Assembly (NCBI RefSeq): GCF_024166365.1
Contig: NC_064820.1
Coordinates: forward strand, 85,016,001 to 85,080,000
DNA: 64,000 nt
Reading direction: 5' to 3'
DNA from: Elephas maximus indicus
Taxonomy: Eukaryota > Chordata > Mammalia > Proboscidea > Elephantidae
Numbering within the stretch: the stretch's first letter is position 1; the number at the start of each line of letters is the position of its first letter. Position numbers and translations under genes: made by a program. The notes under the pieces were generated by a model, which did not search any database, was not told the DNA's origin, and worked only from the letters and a program-made list of their open reading frames with translations. Below are positions 11,227-22,692 of the stretch, one piece after another.

Positions 11227-11560
11227 GCAAGGACTGGCTTAGAACATGGAGGGGTGTCATTCATTCATGCATTCATTCAGTCAGTAAGCACTTACTGATT
11301 ACTTAGTATGTGCCAGTCATTGTTCTGGGTTGTTTGGGTACATAAAGGAACAAATGGACAAAAATTCCTTCCCTCATGGAGCTTGCATTCTAGAATACGA
11401 GACCAAAGACATCAAAGCCCAGAAGGATGGATGGGAGGTGAAATGGACAGTGAACAACAGGACAAAGACCAGGAGATGTTCAGCCTCATTCACGGCTCTG
11501 TAGTCCCCAAACATGCACAGACCCAAACTAGACCATTATGTCACTAGACTTTGACAAGGA
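11227..11560. other. Probable ancient LINE/SINE tail, otherwise unassigned
   Basis: CATTCATTCATGCATTCATT, TTAGTATGTGCCAGTCATTG and CTCATGGAGCTTGCATTCTA resemble the widespread mammalian L2-type consensus on its reverse strand. Degraded; no coding evidence. Confidence 0.5.
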
Positions 11561-11601
11561 GTAAGCAAGCCCATTTTTTCTCATGAATTTCATTGACTTA
11601 T

Positions 11602-11776
11602 TATACACACACACACACAAAAAAAAAAACAGTTGTCATTGAGTTGATTCTAAGTCATGGCAGCCCATGTGTTTCAGAGTAGAACTGCACTTTGTAGGGT
11701 TTTCAGTGACTGTGACTTTTCAGAACTAGATTGCCGGGACTTTCTTCCAGGGACTTAACTATTTGTGCCCCTAGGG
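11602..11776 (-). mobile_element. AfroSINE, diverged, with (CA)n at its tail
   Basis: Tail GTTGATTCTAAGTCATGGCA, body TTCAGAGTAGAACTGCAC and a decayed head near 11760. A short (CA)n tract plus A-run at about 11602-11630 marks the tail side. Confidence 0.75.
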
Positions 11777-11779
11777 TTA

Positions 11780-11956
11780 AAAAGGACTGGTGGCACAAGT
11801 GGTTAAGTGTTTGGTTGCTAACCAAAAGGTCAGCAGTTCAAATCCACCAGCAGCTTTTTGGAAACCCTATGGGACCATTCTACTCTGTCCTTTAGAGTGC
11901 TATGAGTCAGAATTGATTTGACGGCAACACGTTTGGTTTGGGGTTTTTTTTTTTTC
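11780..11956 (+). mobile_element. AfroSINE, short subtype
   Basis: Head GGTGGCACAAGTGGTTAAGT, AACCAAAAGGTCAGCAGTTC, body GGAAACCCTATGGGACC, tail TTGATTTGACGGCAACACG and a final T-run. Lies tail-away from the minus copy at 11602, forming an inverted pair. Confidence 0.9.
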
Positions 11957-11959
11957 CAA

Positions 11960-13199
11960 ATTATTTTACAGTAGTAATTTTTTCAAACTCTCGGATATTT
12001 AATGTCAGTTCCTACTTTTCCCAACCATGCCACTTGTGGATCTGTGGGCCTTGAGCTGGCAGCCTTTGTGCTGCCCTGGGCCAACGAAAGTGGAGCTTGG
12101 TGCAAGAGAATTCCCCCATGCCTCCTGGAATTAGTCTGTGCCATTAAGCCAGGTGACTGGTGTTCTAGGTCATCCCCTGTTACCCACTATGTGAGTCCTA
12201 GCAGGCATCTCCATTATCCACTATATGTGTCCCATCTGTAGGACTCAGCTTCTACCCCAGATCCTGGTTCTCACTCAAGTTCTACCATAAGGGTGGAGCT
12301 CTGCCAATAGATGCAGCTCTTGGGGTCCATCTGCCTCAGGGGCTCAACTTGTCTGTGAATGACCCTGACGCCCAGGGTGTCACTGAGAGGCCCAGAGTCA
12401 GTAATAGAACCTCAGCCAGAATACAGCCCTGGGCTGATAAACATAATACATATTTGTATAAAAGAAAAATATTATTGCTATTGGTTAGGGACTCACTGTC
12501 GCTTTTCTTCTGCCTGCGTGGATAGTATGTTGGATTTTTTCCAAAATTGTTCACATTAAGCATTCATACTCGTCCTAAATAGTAACTGATTTTTATTTTG
12601 AGTGTAAAGAAGGCAATAACAGATGCACCTGCAAGAAAAGAAAATGAAAGACTCTGATTCATATATTTGGGATGAGATCTTAGGACAAAGTGGGTTCCAG
12701 TCCAGAATAAATGTGGGCAATTTCTACCTGAGCATCATACCAGTGTTAACAAAAATCAGATTGGTATAATTTTCAAAGAAGAAACTAAAAATACTGTAGG
12801 GCTGTATTTACAGTAATATGGTCTTCCTGAAAGATCATTAGGTTTGTCTATGCATCACATTAACATAAAAAGTTAGTGGTTTAAGTGAAGATATAAGTGG
12901 TTCTAACAGTAAAAAAATTGAGGCTAATGTTTCCACCTAAGGTAGAGTTGCCAGATAAAATAAAGGCTCCCAGTTAACTTCGAATTCCACATAAATAATT
13001 AAAACTTTTGTATAAGAAAAAATTCAAATTTAGCTGGGCTTTGCAGTTTTTTTGCTGGTTTGTGTTTTGCTAAATATGGCAACCATAGTCTAAAGGGCAA
13101 AATTCGTTTCCAAACAATACTTCTGAATAAAATTCAAAATACATTTGAAAGTCACTTAATTTGGAGAAATTGTAAATATATTTTTAAACGTCATTGAGG
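11960..13199. other. No gene recognised
   Basis: Moderately GC-rich at 12040-12430, then AT-rich. The open stretches here (for example 12002-12241 plus, 12336-12563 minus) match nothing I know and lack coding signals. No clear repeat family was recognised. Confidence 0.45.
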
Positions 13200-13406
13200 C
13201 AGGGTTCCTCAACATCAACACTGTTGACATTTTGGCTGGATAATTCTTTGTCGTGGGGGCTGTCCCGTGTATTGTAAGTTTAGCAGCATCCCTGGCTTTT
13301 TCCTGCTAGATGCTAGTAGCATTCCCCTGTTGCGACAATCAAAAATATCTCTAGACATTTTGTCCTCTGGGGGCAAAATAGCTCCATCTCTGGTTGAGAA
13401 CCACAG
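13200..13406 (+). mobile_element. MER5A-type hAT-Charlie MITE
   Basis: Colinear with MER5A: CAGGGTTCCTCAAC, TTGACATTTTGGCTGGATAA, TTCTTTGTCGTGGGGGCTGT, TTAGCAGCATCCCTGG, GGGGCAAAATAGCTCC and the end GGTTGAGAACCACAG. The TIRs (CAGGGTTCCTCAAC and its partner GTTGAGAACCA) are intact enough to define the ends. Non-autonomous and ancient. Confidence 0.92.
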
Positions 13407-13410
13407 TCTG

Positions 13411-14336
13411 AGGGAAGAAGCTTGTTTATAAGCATGTGTATTTTAGTAGAAAACCAGCTTGTGCTGGTTTGAAAAAAGAAAGGGAAAGCCATATTTTATG
13501 AAGCCTTGATTTTAAAGCATCTTGGGAGAGACACCAATGGAACGCTGATGGGAAATGGTTGAGGAGTTGAAGAGTTGGTGGACTTGGAATTGTTTTGCAA
13601 TCTAAGGCTCTATTAAAGAAGTTTATTTTTGCTCCAGTGGCTTCGAGGGGAAAAGGCAGTAGAAAGTGCTTGTGAGAGGCTCGGGTACCCAACATAAATT
13701 TCATTCAGGCACTGAAGGAACAGTTAGTACAGAGTCTGCTGATCTCTGGAATAGAAGTGTTTTATTTGGACAGCAATCACTGAAATTCCAACCTAGACCA
13801 CCTAGCTGAGAAGCCATGTGTGTGTTTCCAAAATAACAAATTGCCAAGAGATGGGTTGAGAACCAGAATGCGAAAACTGTTCGCCATTTGATTTTCAGAA
13901 AATAATTTTACAGGGACTTTTGCGAAGTGTTGCTCCTTCTATTCTCCCAAGAAAACATGAATTTAGTTCATTGTCTAAATCAAGAAAGTAATGTGGTGAT
14001 ACATGTTATGGGGAAGAATTTAAAGAATTAGCCTTTCCAAGTCTTTGTGGTTCTAATTACCGTCTTTGATCATATACTGAAAGTCACTTATCATTCCTCC
14101 CTCCAAGGAATTTTCCACATAATCCTATTTTCTACTCAAATCCTACATGATTGCCAGATTGGAGTGAAAAATCAAACCTACTTCCAGTGAAGAGAGACCC
14201 AAAAGAACAGTGGTTCAAACAAGAGTCCAAAGAGAATACATGAACTTATTATTCCACTTTTATTAAATTGAAATATACAAATTTGTATTTTGTGACAATA
14301 GTTCAAAACGTTTCTTTTAATTGAATTATCCTAACT
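13411..14336. other. No gene recognised
   Basis: No recognisable repeat or gene. The minus open stretch at 13426-13704 (92 codons) has no known domain and no splice context. Confidence 0.4.
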
Positions 14337-14349
14337 AAATTTAGGGGAT

Positions 14350-14415
14350 TGTTGTTGTGTGCCTTTGAGTCCATTCAATTCATAGCAACCCTATGTGACA
14401 GAGTAGAACTGCCCC
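14350..14415 (-). mobile_element. Severely 5'-truncated SINE with 13-bp TSD
   Basis: Only 66 bp of the SINE 3' end is present (TGTTGTTGTGTGCCTTTGAG to AGTAGAACTGCCCC). It is flanked by a perfect duplication AAATTTAGGGGAT at 14337-14349 and 14416-14428. The exact TSD shows it inserted already truncated rather than being eroded later. Confidence 0.93.
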
Positions 14416-14429
14416 AAATTTAGGGGATA

Positions 14430-16142
14430 AATATCCCTAATAATATTGCTTTTTAAAAAAGTTATGTCAATGCAATCACTGTGTTTTACACATATAGCAC
14501 ACACCATCTACGTTTGTTTGCCAACTGCTCCCTTTCCCTGCGAGTTATTTTCATAAGCATGCTATGCTACATTTTTTCTTTTTTTAAGGCAACATGTAAA
14601 AAAAAAAATTGGCTGTAAAAAATAATTGGCATAGGAGCACTTACAGAAACACCTCGCAGGAGGACAGAGTGGCTGACAAACAAATGTAGAAGGTGAGAAT
14701 TATTTGTATAAAAAATATAGTATGCTCTAAGAGCAAACCAACTCCAGTTCAGGTGCATAGTTCTTTCTTTAAACACACATAACACACAATGCCTAAAGAT
14801 GCAGCAAAGACCTATTGCCTTAGGATAAAGTGTCCAGAATCTTCACGGTGGTCTTCAAAGCCCTAAATTATCTGACTAGAGCAGACTACAGTTTCTTCAA
14901 TTCCCCTTGGCATAGCGTAAACTGACTACACTTTCTCCAGCTCCCTTTGGTGATGGCTAAGGGAGAAAGACTAAAAAATAGAGTGGCTCAAATAAGATAA
15001 AAGTTGGTTATTCTCTCACATAACAGATTAGAAGTACCCACAAAACATGGAGGGAAGCTACCCACAAAACATATATGCAGAAAGAGAACTAAAAATGGGG
15101 CAAGAACAACTGGAATATTGCTCATATCCAAGAGATGTCCTTTGAGTAGTGATTAGTGATGGCTACACCGAACTTAGCAGGATTTTGGAATTAGCCACGG
15201 CTGGCTCCCTGGAACTCTGCAGGAATGGGCCCCTACAGGCAACATTCTACCCTGTTTCCTTAAATCCCAAGCCACAAGGAAAATTGAGATTTGGGTGCTT
15301 GTCTAAGTCCTAATACATAAGGGAACAAGTCACTTAATGTAGGGGATAAAATGTACTGAAATATGATTCTGTTTCTACAAAGAAAACAGTAATTATATTG
15401 ACACAAAATAGTACTAATACAAATTCATCAATCACTGTTAGTGCTACTTGGATTTTCAACATAATAATGGTGTGTGTGGAGGAAGGAGACCAAGAAAATA
15501 CTTATGTGCCTGCTACATATGCTCCCTTTTGAACAGAGCAGTCAGAGCAGTTCCTGCCATTGATTAGACCAGGGATTGAAACCTAATGTAAAAGCCACCA
15601 TCTCTGGACTGTACATAAGATTAGTAACCTACGAGGAGGTCTGGTAACAAAACTCTGGCCGACAGTGGATCATTATTAGACAGTGGAGGACTAATCAACC
15701 AAATGGATCCTCTTCCTTGAGCAGTTTGAATAAAAGGCAGAAAGACAGATCACTGTGCTGTAACAGAAGAAACCAAGTTGAAACTCTAGAAACCAAAACA
15801 GAAGGCATATGAGGGAACGTGCAATGTCTGACTTCCACAATGGCCGATGGGCCCCTAGAAGTGCTTTGGTCTCTTCACCAATGGTGAATTTCAACCAGAG
15901 GTTGAAGCTAAGAAGCTTATTAAGCCTCAGGGCTTCTGTCTTGTACAGGCCCCCTCCAAGGCTGTGATTTCCTGGGCTTCCCCTTTCCCCAGCATCCTGA
16001 CCACCAATGTCCATCTCTTGAGGCAATCTGAGAGTCTCCACAACTAATAACTTAAATATGCCTAACTAGAAAGCCTCCGTCACTACCTACAAAGTACTGT
16101 GGAACTAAGATGCAGATTCACAACTCAGGAAATCTCCTTCTA
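14430..16142. other. No gene recognised
   Basis: Mixed unique sequence. A small direct repeat of ACCCACAAAACAT occurs twice near 15037-15075. The minus open stretch at 15691-16041 (116 codons) is the longest here but resembles no known protein and has no promoter or splice evidence. Confidence 0.4.
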
Positions 16143-16336
16143 AAAACCCGCATCCGTTGAGTCAATTTTGACTCATAGCGACCCCACATGACAGGGTAAA
16201 ACTGCCCCATAGAGTTTCCAAGGCTGTAAATCTTACGGAAGAAGACTTCTCCTCCACAGAGCTGCTGGTCGGTTTGAACCATCGAACTTTCGGTTAGCAG
16301 AGCTGCGCTTAACCATTGTGCCACCAGGGTTCCTTT
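16143..16336 (-). mobile_element. AfroSINE, long subtype
   Basis: Tail CCGTTGAGTCAATTTTGACT, body CAGGGTAAAACTGCCCC, long-type middle CAAGGCTGTAAATCTTACGG, tRNA-like head GTTAGCAGAGCTGCGCTTAA, ending CCACCAGGGTTCC. Followed by an A-run (about 16348-16364). Confidence 0.9.
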
Positions 16337-16747
16337 CTACTTAGGTAAAAAAAAAAAAAAAACTTAGGTAGTGGTGTTAATATCTTCAGATTAAAATATC
16401 CCCAGAGGATCTCCACCGCTACTGACTGGGGATGTCACACACAGATCCCATGGAGCCCTCCCACAAACCTAGTGCCAGAACACAGAGGACTTCATAGCTG
16501 CATACAGCCAGGGTCATAGGGATCTTCAAAATGAGGCAACTTCTACCCCCTTCCCCAGAAGCGTTTAATTTCTTAACCCCAGAGGAGTCTTTCTAGGACC
16601 CTGCATTCTGGTAATTTAAGTATGTGATATTTTCACGAAGGGTTCTACTTTAAGCCCTAGCTATGTCTGCCTCTGGGATTTAGCCTGAGCCAGGCACATG
16701 TGATAGCCAGTAGTGATAGTCTGCCATACATACATTTGCTGCAGCAG

Positions 16748-17002
16748 GTAGTGTAAAAAGTGGTTAAGAAGGCAGGTTCCAGAGTCTCGGTTTAATTCCC
16801 AGCCCTGCCACATGTTAGCCCTGTGTCCTTGGAAAAGTCACTTAACCTCTCTATGTCTTTGTCTCCTCGTTTGTAAAACTGAGACATAATCATAGTATCT
16901 GCTTCACAGGGACGTTGTGAGAATTAAAGGAAGAGAAATTAGCTCTTGGCACAGGGCCTAGAACATAGCAAACATCCAATAAATGACAACTGTAATAGTA
17001 GC
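16748..17002 (+). mobile_element. MIR SINE, nearly full length
   Basis: Colinear with MIR: GTAAAAAGTGGTTAAGAAGG, CCAGCCCTGCCACATGTTAG, AAGTCACTTAACCTCTCTAT, GTTTGTAAAACTGAGAC, GGACGTTGTGAGAATTAAA and CATCCAATAAATG. The tRNA-derived head, conserved core and LINE2-like tail are all present. Confidence 0.92.
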
Positions 17003-17339
17003 TACCCAATGAATAAGAAGCCTCCTTGAAAAAAATTTACTCGAAGAAGAAAATAAACTTGGCCCAGAAACAAAACCTCAGAAGGAGAGATTGTGAGGAC
17101 AGCTTGGTGTCCAGCTCTTAGCTCTGTCTCCTGGCCCAGCTTCCCAGAAATTCATATTAGTTCCAGATAGAGGTGCAATTATAAGAAATGTGATAAGAGC
17201 TGTTTCATTAAAAACTCATTAAGCCTTTGGGGTACAAGCAGTGTTCTGTGGCACCACCCCAACTCCCTGCAATATGTTAGGCCTCAAAGGGAGAGAGGCA
17301 TCCTCTCAAACTTCACTTTAAAATGCTGCACAGCTTTGG

Positions 17340-17496
17340 CATCTCACGGGATCCAAAGCATCAGAGGTGGTACTCAGTAGACATGCCAGTAACCATGGTA
17401 CCCAGTTGAGGTGACAATGGTACTTAGCAGACATGTCTGCTAAGAAACCAATTTAACATCCCCAGCTGATGTGACTGAAAGGGGCAGCATGAGAGA
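17340..17496 (+). repeat. Degenerate ~22-bp minisatellite, left part
   Basis: Decayed units such as ACTCAGTAGACATGCCAG, TTGAGGTGACAATGGTAC, TTAGCAGACATGTCTGC and CCCCAGCTGATGTGACTG recur at about 22-24 bp. The same unit resumes at 18672 after two LTRs, indicating one tandem array split by insertion. Confidence 0.65.
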
Positions 17497-17497
17497 T

Positions 17498-18022
17498 TGT
17501 AGGGGCCTAACGTCCCGGGTATTGTAGCATTTTTCTGCATGGCTTACAGTTAGCTTTTACATACCCCGGTGATTTTGTGATTTGTGGTTTGTTTCCTCCC
17601 TCCCCTCTCTCTTCCTCCATGATTCTATAAAGTGTAAAATTAACCTATGTTCCTCTAGAACAAGAAGAACAACAATCAGGATCTGGGATGAGACAACCAG
17701 ACAATGGGGGACCCATCTTGTGACTGAAACCAGGAAGGCATCAGAGGACATCTAAATACTCATATAAGGTCAACATGTCTGAAGTGTGATCAACATGCCC
17801 CCGCTCAAACGGGAACTGCCATTGTCCAGATTCTTTATGCCTAAATCCTAACCCTATAAAACCCTCTGGTCAGTCTCCAGAAGACAGACAGACTTTGGAG
17901 GAGCCCATTCCCCTCTGTCTCTTGTATACTGGTATACAATAAAGCCCTCTTGCTGCTTATCTCACCCCTGTCTCAGTATTGGCTTTGTGGCAGGCAGCTC
18001 AAATCCGTGTTTTGTGGTAACA
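17498..18022 (+). mobile_element. ERV class I-type LTR
   Basis: LTR architecture: starts TGTAGGGGCCTAACG, TATA-like CCCTATAAAACCCTC near 17850, polyadenylation signal AATAAA near 17938, then a U5-like pyrimidine-rich segment ending GTTTTGTGGTAACA. No matching 4-bp duplication is seen at these borders, so the ends are approximate. No viral genes adjoin it. Confidence 0.65.
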
Positions 18023-18074
18023 GACAAAAACAGTGAGATAGATAGCGTTAACTACCCTGGTGGAACAAAAGAGC

Positions 18075-18670
18075 TGTTAAAAGATTACCATTTAGAAGTT
18101 GGGTAAACAGGAACCACACCCTGTCAACATGAGATAAGGTTGAAACAACCCGTGAATTACTATCTCCTTCTTAGTGTTTTTCTAGTCCCTTCCCCCTTTA
18201 CAGACTCCTGCATCTGGCATGCGCAGAACAAAGTGTGACTGCTGTTTAACCTTCCTTAGCCCTCCGAAGATGGCAATGTAGTGCTAAAGATCAGTGTGTT
18301 TGTGCTGTATCCCATAATAAGCGATGCCAAGGGCTGCCAAGAAGACTCCATCTTGAATATCAGCAGCTTCCATCTTGGATTCCAGATGTGCATGCAACCT
18401 AATTAACATGCATCGCCACTCCGAGAAGTACCCACCCCTTGAAAGAAGCCCACTAAATATTCATTACTCTGTCCTCTCCACTGAACCCATATAAGCCCTA
18501 GCCTTTCTTCCCTTTTCGAGCCAGTCTTTTGGAGAGGCTTAGTCCCCCACTCACTTCTTTTGCTTGACTCAAGCAAAATAAAGCTTGCTGAAGATAAAGT
18601 TTGTCTTTCGCTCGTATTCTTATTCAGGAAAAGACAAGGACCCTTTGTGTCAGATTGGCGATTGGTAACA
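18075..18670 (+). mobile_element. Second, unrelated ERV class I-type LTR
   Basis: TATA-like CCATATAAGCCCTAG near 18487, AATAAAGCTTGCTG near 18579 and a U5-like end ATTGGCGATTGGTAACA. The sequence differs from the LTR at 17498, so the two are not the paired LTRs of one provirus. The left border is uncertain. Open stretches here are incidental. Confidence 0.6.
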
Positions 18671-18671
18671 A

Positions 18672-18900
18672 GAGGACAAAGATGTCCAGCAGACATGTCT
18701 ATGATCCCAGCAGATATGACAATGATTCCTAGAAGATGTGACTCTAATACTCAGGGGTGTGACAATGGCACCCAGTAGACAAGTCTATGCTCCCCAGCAG
18801 ATGTGACAAGTGTGCCCCGCTGATGTGATGACAGTCCCTAGCAGATACAGTGATATCTCTGGAGAAGCAGAATGGTGCTCTGTGGACACAATAGAACCCT
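18672..18900 (+). repeat. Degenerate ~22-bp minisatellite, right part
   Basis: At least eight imperfect units in register: CAGCAGACATGTCTATGATC, CAGCAGATATGACAATGATT, CCCAGTAGACAAGTCTATG, CCCAGCAGATGTGACAAG, CTGATGTGATGACAGTCC. Period about 21-22 bp. Same unit as 17340-17496. Confidence 0.75.
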
Positions 18901-19254
18901 TGGAAGCAACAATAGTCTCAGGATGATCGAAGTGTTAGGGAGTTCAAGCATCCCATTGACCTAGCAAGGGTGACACTGGAGCCCAAGGATGTGGTATTGG
19001 CCAATGGTTGCAGGGAGAGGAAAAAGAAAATGGCTGATACTATGGAATAGCTGCTGGTATTTATTCACGCACATGCGTGGGTTATAGCCCATGACAGGAT
19101 TTTTTGGTATGAGGGCTGTAAATGAGAGATTTTGTATGGGATGGATTGGGGAAAATGGTCAAGGAACTATGGCACACAGTTCTATTATCTGGGGTCATTA
19201 TAGCAATAAAACTAAGAGCGCAATTTATGGTACCGTATTTCAATGAGGAATAAA

Positions 19255-19425
19255 AAGAGCACTGGACCAGAAGTCTGAAAAATTGGGTTTTACCCCTATT
19301 CTATAACTGACTCTTTCTGGGGAAATAACTTCTTTGAACCTTAGCTTATTCATGTGTATAAAAGAGATGAGAGGGCCATACTCAGTATCTGAGGCCCTCT
19401 CAATGACGATTTTATCTCATCACTA
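19255..19425 (+). mobile_element. MIR SINE, diverged
   Basis: AGAGCACTGGACCAGAAGTC, TGGGTTTTACCCC, CTATAACTGACTCTTTC and TGAACCTTAGCTTATTC follow MIR order. The 3' end is decayed. Confidence 0.6.
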
Positions 19426-19498
19426 CTGGATTCAGATAAAGCCAGAGTCTCCCTAACACTCCTTCCCAACTGAAATGCAATCACGCCCAGGAACTTGG

Positions 19499-20013
19499 TG
19501 TCATGGATTGAATTGTGTCCCCTCAAAAATATGTGCCAACTTGGTTGGGCCATGATTCCCAGTATTGTCTGGTCGTCCTCCATTTTGTGATTGTAATTTT
19601 ATGCTAAAGTGGATTAGGGTGGGATTGTAACACCACCCTTACTCAGGTCACCTCCCTGATCCAAGGTAAAGGGAGTTTCCCTAGGGTGGGGCCTGTGCCA
19701 CCTTTTATCTCTCAAGAGATAAAAGGAAAGAGAAGCAAGCAGAGGGTTGGAGACCTCATACCACCAAGAAAGCAGCACTGGGAGAAGAGCGTGTCCTTTG
19801 GACCTGGGGTCCCTGCACCTGAGAAGCTCCTCGACCAGGAAAGATTGAGGGCAAGGACCTTCCTCCAGAGCCGAAAGAGAGAGAAAGTCTTCCCTGAGCT
19901 GATGCCCTGAATTTGGACTTTTAGCCTACTTTACTGTGAGGAAATAATTTTCTCTTTATTAAAGCCATCCATTTGTGGTACTTCTGTTATAGCAGCACTA
20001 GATGACTAAAACA
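19499..20013 (+). mobile_element. Solo LTR (MaLR-like) with 5-bp TSD
   Basis: A 515-bp element with TG...CA ends (TGTCATGGATTGAATTGTGT ... GATGACTAAAACA), directly flanked by CTTGG at 19494-19498 and 20014-20018. The start (ATTGAATTGTGTCCCC) and end (GTTATAGCAGCACTAGATGA) are those of ERVL-MaLR (MLT1-like) LTRs from family knowledge. There is no internal sequence, so it arose by LTR-LTR recombination. The open stretch at 19686-19910 is incidental. Confidence 0.9.
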
Positions 20014-20018
20014 CTTGG

Positions 20019-20620
20019 AAATATTGCCATGTCAGCTATCACAATCCATTTGGGTAAGTGACTTTTAATGGTAACAGTTCATCTTTTAAAATAATTAACA
20101 TTAATAACATAATGTGTCCAGGGTAGCGTAGCCTGCCGGCTTCCAAGGAAAGTGTTTCTTTCCGTGGTGAAGGCATCAGAGGCAGGGCTTGGGCTTCAGC
20201 CTTAGAGATGATGAAGTTTGTCTCTTGTCAGTGCCAGAGGGAGGCTGAAGAATAATAAGCAGACTGCCAATGCTGTCATTAAGAGGCAAAGTGTCTTTTA
20301 TGAGGTGGACGTTAGCATCAACCTGGCAAGTACATTCTTAGACAAACTGCAAGGCAACCAATTTTACAGAAATTTGCTTGGCAAGCAACAAGGGTGATTT
20401 TTAATAGGGTCACGCCTTCATGCTTCCATTTCCACCATGCAGCTGTGCCTGCTTCTTGAACTGGTAGGTTGGTGTTTTGGGCCAGGACAACACTTCCCTG
20501 GACGGTGCTTACATGTCCACTGCCAACTTTTGCCTTACTGATTGTTTTCCCATGCCATCCATCTCCAACTTCAGTGACTGACCGATATACTTTCTAATTA
20601 ACATAATCTTTCCTTTAATG
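20019..20620. other. No gene or repeat recognised
   Basis: About 600 bp of balanced-composition sequence with no recognised repeat (20110-20560 in particular). It could be conserved non-coding sequence, but that cannot be judged without an alignment. Confidence 0.4.
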
Positions 20621-20632
20621 TGTTAATATCTT

Positions 20633-20826
20633 CCTAAACCTATTGCTGTCGGAGTCGATTCCAACTCATAACAATCCTATAGGACAGAGTGGAATTACCC
20701 CATAGGGTAGTAATCTTTATGGAAGCAGATTCCCACATCTTTCTACCTCGGAGCTGCTGGTGGGTTCGAACTGCTGATCTTTTAGTTAGCAGCTGAGTGC
20801 TTAACCACCGAGCCACCAAGGCTCCT
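20633..20826 (-). mobile_element. AfroSINE, long subtype, 12-bp TSD
   Basis: Tail CTGTCGGAGTCGATTCCAAC, body GACAGAGTGGAATTACCCC, long-type middle, head GTTAGCAGCTGAGTGCTTAA and end CCACCAAGGCTCC. Perfect TSD TGTTAATATCTT at 20621-20632 and 20827-20838. Confidence 0.95.
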
Positions 20827-21265
20827 TGTTAATATCTTAACCCTCGACAAATTAAAGTCAAGTCCCTGTACTCTGTAAGATGTGATTACATACCTGTTCT
20901 GATCCATTTTGTGTGGCCTCAACTCTCCAAGGGCTATTTCCTTTCATAGTCTGATTCTTGGGGTCACCCTCTTCTTGCCTTCTTCCCATAGAACCCCTAC
21001 ACTGGTTTCTTAAAATATCATTTTGTTTTATTTCATTTCATTTTTATTTTCTGTGTTCTTCTGAATGTCTCTACTGATTTCTATAGTGGGATTGCTCTGA
21101 GACGGATGCTATTTTTAGTATAAATTGAATCAAGTGAGGTGAAATCTTATAATGAATTCAATTGCCATAATCAGCTTCATTACATCAAAGGAGGGCAGAT
21201 TTTCCCCCATTACAGCTTCTACTTAAGAGACAAAACTATGTTTATAAATAACTATCATGCTTAGA

Positions 21266-21437
21266 GGAAACCCTGATGGCATAGTGGTTAAGTGCTACAG
21301 CTGTTAACCAAGAGGATGGCAGTTCGAATCCACCAGGTGCTCCCTGGAAACTCTACAGGGCAGTTCTACTCTGTCCTATAGGGTCACTATGAGTCAGAAT
21401 TGACTCCACGGCAGTGTTTTTTTTTGTTGTTGTTGTT
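21266..21437 (+). mobile_element. AfroSINE, short subtype, 13-bp TSD
   Basis: Complete short-type copy with a (GTT)n-type end. Perfect TSD TATCATGCTTAGA at 21253-21265 and 21438-21450. Confidence 0.95.
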
Positions 21438-21450
21438 TATCATGCTTAGA

Positions 21451-21969
21451 ATTACTACTAGCCCTAAAATTTGGTCAGAGAAGTATTGACAATATGAGGT
21501 AATAAATTTTCATTTCTCTTTTTCATAATTGATTTTTCTTGCCTTGTTAGTGGTTTGCACCACCAGTGGCTACTAGAAACCCCATATATGAACAATCTGC
21601 TTAATTCCAACCTTGATTCAAACGGGGTGGATTAATCCATATGATACTCTCTATGCTGCCACCAATGAAGAGTTAGTAAAATAGTTGCCACTTCCCAGAT
21701 TTCAATTGTCTATTTGCTTTAATCGTTTTATATTGATTGATTGATTGACCCAATAATGTATTTATTTAGTTCTACCTAATTTGTTCCACAGAGCATTTAA
21801 GACAGATGGCAAGAACACAACATAAAAATCAGAATCCAGAAAAATAAATATTAGGTGATCAAGGTAGGAAGGAGAATTTAGAAAAATATACAGCACAATA
21901 GTTCCTTAGTAATATTAAAGTGGAGGCCAATGTTTGGCTTGAGCTTCTTGGTGGCAAAATCAGAAATAA
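21451..21969. other. No gene recognised
   Basis: AT-rich sequence with a short (ATTG)n tract near 21733-21748. No coding or repeat signal otherwise. Confidence 0.4.
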
Positions 21970-22042
21970 AACTATAACTAGATACATACAGATTTGTACA
22001 CTTTACTGGTTTTGCTTCTCTAGAGAACCCCAGCCTAAGACA
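21970..22042 (-). mobile_element. Inverted 5' end of LTR-like repeat
   Basis: The reverse complement begins TGTCTTAGGCTGGGGTTCTC and continues TAGAGAAGCAAAACCAGTAA, the start of the family at 9482-11206. Its body lies in the opposite orientation just downstream (22165-22624). Confidence 0.7.
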
Positions 22043-22164
22043 AGAGATAAAAATGCACGCTTTGCATTTTGTTATCCCTCTCTGTAATTTCTTTCAATTT
22101 AGAAGAGTTCCTTGCCTTTTTGTCTGATGACAAAGACTCTTTTTGAAGACTTCAGGACAACTTT

Positions 22165-22624
22165 CATGTAGAATGCTTTCTCTATATAGAGAGATTTATA
22201 TCAAGGAGATGGCTCACGGGTTTGTAGAGGCTGGAAATTCCCAAGTCTGTGGATCAGACTGGAGGTTTCTCCTGGCTCACAGGCTGCAGAGACAGATGAA
22301 TCCAAAGATAGGCAGCAAGACAGCAGGTAAGCTGCTAGCTCAAGTCCCAAGAACAGGAGCCAGCTGCAGGATCCAGAGCAAGCAAAAACCTACCAGCCTT
22401 GCGAGAAAGCCCACCTACATTACATGCAGGCCACAATCCCAACCAAACTCTTCCAAGTGATTGGCTATTCACAGTAGATCCCATCATGAAGGTGATCACA
22501 TTCACATATCAGATCTCACCATGGAGGTGATTATGTCATTATATGACTGCCAAACTACATCATAACTGCCAAACCACTGAGAATGGTGGCCCAGCCAATT
22601 TGACACGCAACCTTAATGATCACA
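22165..22624 (+). mobile_element. LTR-like repeat body
   Basis: Colinear with 9540-9607 plus 10713-11206: GAGATTTATATCAAGGAGAT, AGGTAAGCTGCTAGCTC, CAGCTGCAGGATCCAGAGCA, ATTGGCTATTCACAGTAGAT, GTGATCACATT and the end CAACCTTAATGATCACA. The 5' start is missing here and is found inverted at 21970-22042. Confidence 0.8.
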
Positions 22625-22692
22625 TGTCTCTGGATTTTTTTCTTTTTTTGGTCATAAAACACATTTGAGAGACAATTTAGGAAATTAGAATA

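Noticed and set aside
15691-16041. 116-codon minus ORF as a gene
   Set aside because: Unrecognised sequence with no supporting signals. Cannot be excluded but not supported.
17498-18670. A single provirus with two LTRs
   Set aside because: The two LTR-like units are not similar to each other, and there is no internal gag/pol/env sequence between them.
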